Shown here piece by piece: positions 60,801 to 64,000 of a DNA stretch of 64,000 nucleotides; within the stretch, counting starts at the first letter, position 1; each line of letters opens with the position of its first letter. The translations under genes and the position numbers were made by a program. The stretch comes from Tiliqua scincoides (Eukaryota; Chordata; Lepidosauria; Squamata; Scincidae): NCBI RefSeq assembly GCF_035046505.1, contig NC_089824.1, positions 222,650,596-222,714,595 of the forward strand. The letters run 5' to 3'. The notes beneath the pieces were generated by a model. It worked only from the letters and a program-made list of their open reading frames with translations, did not search any database and was not told the origin of the DNA.

Positions 60801-63611
60801 GGAGAATACTGAAGGTCAGTATGGTACAGGGAGGTATGGGAGAAATATGCAGCATTGGTGCATTGTGGCATGGGGTTCCCTCCTCTTCTTTGCTTACCTG
60901 CATGGCGTACGTTGTCCTTGCTTCCCTTGTTCAGGTGGTGGAATGGAGGTTGCATTTGGGTTAGTGTCTGGAGTCCTCCTGAGGGAGAGTCCCTGAAGTA
61001 AGAATTCTTAGGAGGCAAGTGTTAACTCTGTAACTTCGTTGTGAGGGACAACAGATGTTTGTTTATGCAGAGTGTTCCCTTTGTGCACCAGGTGCCTTTT
61101 CTCTATAGTTGCATCACTCTGCGTGCGTGCTCTAAAACTGCATGACATGGGACCAGAGAGAGAGAGCCCATGATGCATACCCTGTCATCTGCACTATAGT
61201 GGTTGAAGTGCTGGGCTTGTCTGCTGTGGTTGGCTGCCAAGTGTAGTCTCCACCATAACAAAGTAGGTGGGGTGGAGGGGGTGGGAGTGGCATTTTCTGG
61301 GGTTGTTTCCCTTGCCATTCTTCCATGCGACTGTTCCCCTTCCTATGCCTGCTCTTGGCTTAACATATTTTTTGCACAGGGGTATGCTTGTTGTCTGAAG
61401 GGAGTTTAAGATACTGTATGACGTATGTCAGTGGTTCCCAAACTTTTTAGAGACTTTAGAGGCTGTTGCCTGATTTATAAATGACAAGCAGTGTGGCTGT
61501 AATGGTGATTGGGCACAGTGCTCCCCTTCCAAGTAGCACTTGTTTTCCTTGCAGCCCAATCCTATACCAACACTATGCCAGCCTGAACAGTGTATACCGT
61601 GGTGTAAACCAGGGGTCTCCAAACTTTTTGGCCAGAGGGCCACATCAAATATCTGGTGTTGTGTGGAGGGCCGGAAAATTTTTTTCAATATAAAATTGAA
61701 ATAAATAAATTAGAGATGGAACTTAGATGAGTGAATAAATGAATGAATGGGCTCATTCATTCAACCTCTCTGGACCTCAGAATACCCTCCAGACACAGTC
61801 AGAGCACAGTTGTGGTCATGTTCAGTTGAGTGGGCCAGAGGCTTTCAAAGGACAAGAGGTTGGCTGCGGGCCAGAAAGAGGCTTGCTGCGGGCCGCATCT
61901 GGCCCCCGGGCCGGGGTTTGCAGACCCCTGGTGTACACCAACAGACACCAATGCATTGATAGCCCAGCATACACAGCTGCCGGTTTGCCATTGGACAAGC
62001 CCCAGATATCAGCATTAGCAATAGGCACAGCTTGAATGCTCTCAGGCAGGCTTGGACAGAGCAGAGATGAGGACCAGATGAGGACATATTCCAGTGGTTC
62101 TCAAACTTTTAACACCGGAACCTACTTTTTAGAATCAGTCTTTTTAGAATGACGTTACCCACCAGAAGTAATGTCATTAATCTGGAAGTGATGCCATAGC
62201 CAGAAGTGACATTATCAAGCAGGAAGTGCTTTCTTGAGAATGCAGCAAGCACTGAAATGGCCCATGACAAGCACTGAAATTGTGCCATTTTTCCTAGTTA
62301 GGCAGGCTATAAATAATTAAATAAATTAAACTGAATAATTAGAAATAATTAAAATAAACAAATAAGGGGAGATGAAATGGGGAAGCCAACCGTGTTCCAC
62401 CAGGTGAATTCTCTGTAGCTTGCTTGCAAAAACCTCAGCGCGCCCCCCCTCAAAAAAAACCCATAAGATTTTTTTAGCCCTGCCCAATACTCAGTTTAAG
62501 TTCTTATATTTATGCCAGTTCAGTGTGATTTGGGACACAATTAATTTTAAATCCAACATGTTTTTCGTTTGGGCTGGATTGAAATTCAGAGCGTTCCTCT
62601 AAATAGCATTAAAAACCCAGAATGATTAGGAGAGAAAATGAGACTTCACTAAGTGTGGGGAGGGGGAGGGGGAAGAGAATCTTTAAAAGACAACAGCCCT
62701 TTCCAATCAAGCAGTGGTTCCAAACCTGTTAGCACCAGAACTCACTGCTTAAAATTACACACCTAGCTTTACAAGATTTAAAAGAAAAAGTCTTTTCTGC
62801 TTAAGGCTTTTTTTACTGTACTACAGTGGGGAGCTGCCTTCTGGAGCACTTGTTGAGCTCCATGTGCATAGGATCGGGGCCATTCTGGTAGCCTTGCACT
62901 CCCCTTCGCCTGACCTTATACATGAACCAAGGCACGTTTGCTTATTTGTAAGTAAATAGGATCGTGTAGCTTAGTTTTGCTTTTCATAGGGCTCAATACA
63001 TTTGTCAACTTGGAGGGAGGGACTTCCTTCTTGGGTGTTTTTGGCGGGCTGTGATCATTGGCTCGGGACCATTCTGGTGGTGTTGGATTTCTCTTGTCCT
63101 GCCCTTCACAGTGGACCAAGATATGTTTGTCTACTCATGAGTAAACACATGGTATTGCTCAGTTTCGCTTTCCATAGGGTTTAGTGCATTTTGCTCATCT
63201 GCTATCAGTTTGTCAGTTGCAGGTTTGTAACCCACCAACAGTCAGGCCGCAACCCATCAAGTGGGTTGTGACCCATAGTTTGAGAAACCCTGCCATAGGC
63301 AGTAGTTGTAGACATCTGTCACAGGTTAACTGAGATGTGGGTGCAGGGCTGATTTTACCAGGGAGATGCTAGCAGTTCTATAAAGGTATGAAGTTTGTGT
63401 ATTTTCTTGCTTTAGTAGCATACAGTTTGCTTGGTTATCACATAGATGTTTCACTTTCTTGGCAGGTGCTGCTTATTGTCAATTTATGGACATGCTCTTC
63501 CCTGGTTCTGTAGCACTCAAGAAAGTTAAGTTTCAGGCAAAGTTGGAGCATGAATACATTCAGAACTTCAAGGTCCTACAAGCAGGTTTTAAACGAATGG
63601 GCGTTGACAAA
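57745..63611 (+). CDS. MAPRE1: Microtubule-associated protein RP/EB family member 1 (EB1), 5' part
   Basis: EB1 autonomously tracks growing microtubule plus ends through its N-terminal calponin-homology domain and recruits other tip proteins through its C-terminus. Two coding exons (121 + 146 nt, 89 codons, phases compatible) encode [20 protein letters not shown], then [10 protein letters not shown] and [30 protein letters not shown] and [17 protein letters not shown]. This is almost identical to human EB1 (for example T for N in LQLNLT, V for I in FPGSI). The ATG context aaaATGG is strong. The rest of the CH domain, the linker and the EB homology domain lie beyond the window. EB2/EB3 are less likely given the sequence and the DNMT3B neighbour. 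Transcribed from the CpG island at 54.6-55.2 kb. Confidence 0.97.
58880..59040 (+). mobile_element. Old CR1 fragment (endonuclease-RT linker)
   Basis: 'caaatctcccaaatgcttagagattacttaaaac' corresponds to the 'caatctctccagagtgcatgg...cttaaaac' stretch of the CR1 at 51.28 kb. Diverged. Confidence 0.55.
59303..60300. mobile_element. Tigger-like element interrupted by CR1
   Basis: 'cagctggcccttgacatccgtgggag' on the left and 'gtatctatgggggagttccggaac ... gtggataccagggtttgacc' near 60220-60270 look like Tigger-type terminal and subterminal sequence, separated by CR1 DNA at 59520-60060. Whether both belong to one insertion is uncertain. Confidence 0.45.
59520..60060 (+). mobile_element. CR1 endonuclease-domain fragment
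   Basis: Encodes pieces of the CR1 endonuclease ([47 protein letters not shown]) colinear with 50.9-51.15 kb, plus more 5' sequence not present in that copy. Broken frames. Confidence 0.85.
60316..60558. mobile_element. hAT-type MITE
   Basis: Ends CAGTGTTTCCCAACTGCGAC and 'tgatttaggaaccactt'; flanks TTATAGAG (60308-60315) and CTATAGAG (60559-60566). Confidence 0.8.
61610..61930. mobile_element. hAT-type MITE, intact ends
   Basis: CAGGGGTCTCCAAACTTTTT on the left, GGGTTTGCAGACCCCTG on the right; flanks GTGTAAAC (61602-61609) and GTGTACAC (61931-61938). Inserted into an older repeat that begins GCAGCCCAATCCTATACC at 61553 and resumes after it. The copy at 6185-6343 belongs to this family. Confidence 0.88.
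62097..62340. mobile_element. hAT-like end remnant
   Basis: Starts CAGTGGTTCTCAAACTTTTA and resembles 53707-54024 at its left end. The right end was not located. Confidence 0.5.
62712..63293. mobile_element. hAT-like element with internal duplication
   Basis: Left CAGTGGTTCCAAACCTG, right 'gtgacccatagtttgagaaaccctg' as terminal repeats of the hAT type. The interior is two diverged copies of a 189-bp segment ('ccattctggt' at about 62880 and 63069). Target duplication not clear. Confidence 0.55.
63466..63611 (+). CDS. MAPRE1: MAPRE1 second coding exon
   Basis: Acceptor TTTCTTGGCAG, donor GTAAGT. Encodes [15 protein letters not shown] through GVDK, the middle of the CH domain, closing in phase 0. 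Confidence 0.97.
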
Positions 63612-64000
63612 GTAAGTTTCTTTATATCTGAACGCATGGGGTTGATTCATCCTCTAGGCATGTTGATGCCATTGAAGGTCACTGGCTTGAACATTTTTTA
63701 ACAGAGTTTGGCCCAGATGCTGCTGTATCCAGAATCCTTAGCTTTTCCTATTTATTCTGGGTAACTGTCAGTTGCTGGACTACGTTGTTTGTCCAAATTT
63801 TCCAGGGAAAATTTAGTGAAACCAGAGTTTGTTTGCTACTAACAGTTTTACTTAACCTAAACTATATGCATTTCTTGGAGACTGCTGTTCATTTACTTAC
63901 GTTTTGGTTTTGCTTGCAGTCATAACCCTCACAAAGTCTGAAGTTCCTGCCTTTTCCAGCAGTTACTTTCCTAATTTGTCTGAAAGTGATGTGTAAATCC

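Overview
This is a vertebrate nuclear window, most likely from a squamate reptile. The basis is two spliced host genes of the conserved DNMT3B-MAPRE1 neighbourhood, set among CR1/L3-type LINEs ending in TTCTTATG repeats, RTE-clade LINEs, a tRNA-derived SINE and many hAT-, Harbinger- and Tigger-like DNA transposons. The order 'squamate' is an inference from repeat flavour and is less secure than 'reptile'. No prokaryotic genes, CRISPR arrays, rRNA genes or retroviral elements were recognised.

Layout. 1-11.7 kb: repeat-rich DNA upstream of the first coding exon found, with no recognised gene; it holds a 2.1 kb hAT element with a nested RTE copy, several CR1 tails and a clean hAT with 8-bp target duplications. 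11.78-38.0 kb: DNMT3B on the + strand in 20 coding exons whose lengths sum to 2391 nt, which closes in frame as 796 codons plus stop. It encodes a short N-terminal region, a PWWP domain, an ADD zinc-finger domain and a complete C5-cytosine methyltransferase domain (catalytic PCN and ENV motifs present). 38.0 to about 41.7 kb: probable long DNMT3B 3' UTR. 41.7-54.2 kb: intergenic transposon graveyard with a nearly full-length RTE LINE (46.6-50.5 kb), a long CR1 (50.9-53.5 kb), a 392-bp RTE deletion derivative with perfect target duplications, and a 4 x 140 bp tandem array built from a CR1 tail. 54.5-55.2 kb: CpG-rich promoter of MAPRE1 with GC boxes, an inverted CCAAT box and a perfect CRE. 57.7-63.6 kb: first two coding exons of MAPRE1 (EB1), covering most of its calponin-homology domain; the gene runs off the right edge.

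Function. DNMT3B establishes new CpG methylation: PWWP reads H3K36 methylation, ADD reads unmodified H3K4, and the C-terminal domain catalyses methyl transfer from S-adenosylmethionine. MAPRE1/EB1 tracks growing microtubule plus ends. They are neighbours by conserved synteny (both also lie together on human chromosome 20q11), not because of a shared pathway.

Nothing here is clearly a new biological system. The best leads are the RTE-derived short element joining LINE 5' and 3' ends, the CR1-tail array carrying four ZNF143/THAP11-like motifs, and a foldback element whose one arm was hit by a Harbinger-like MITE while the other arm preserves the empty site.
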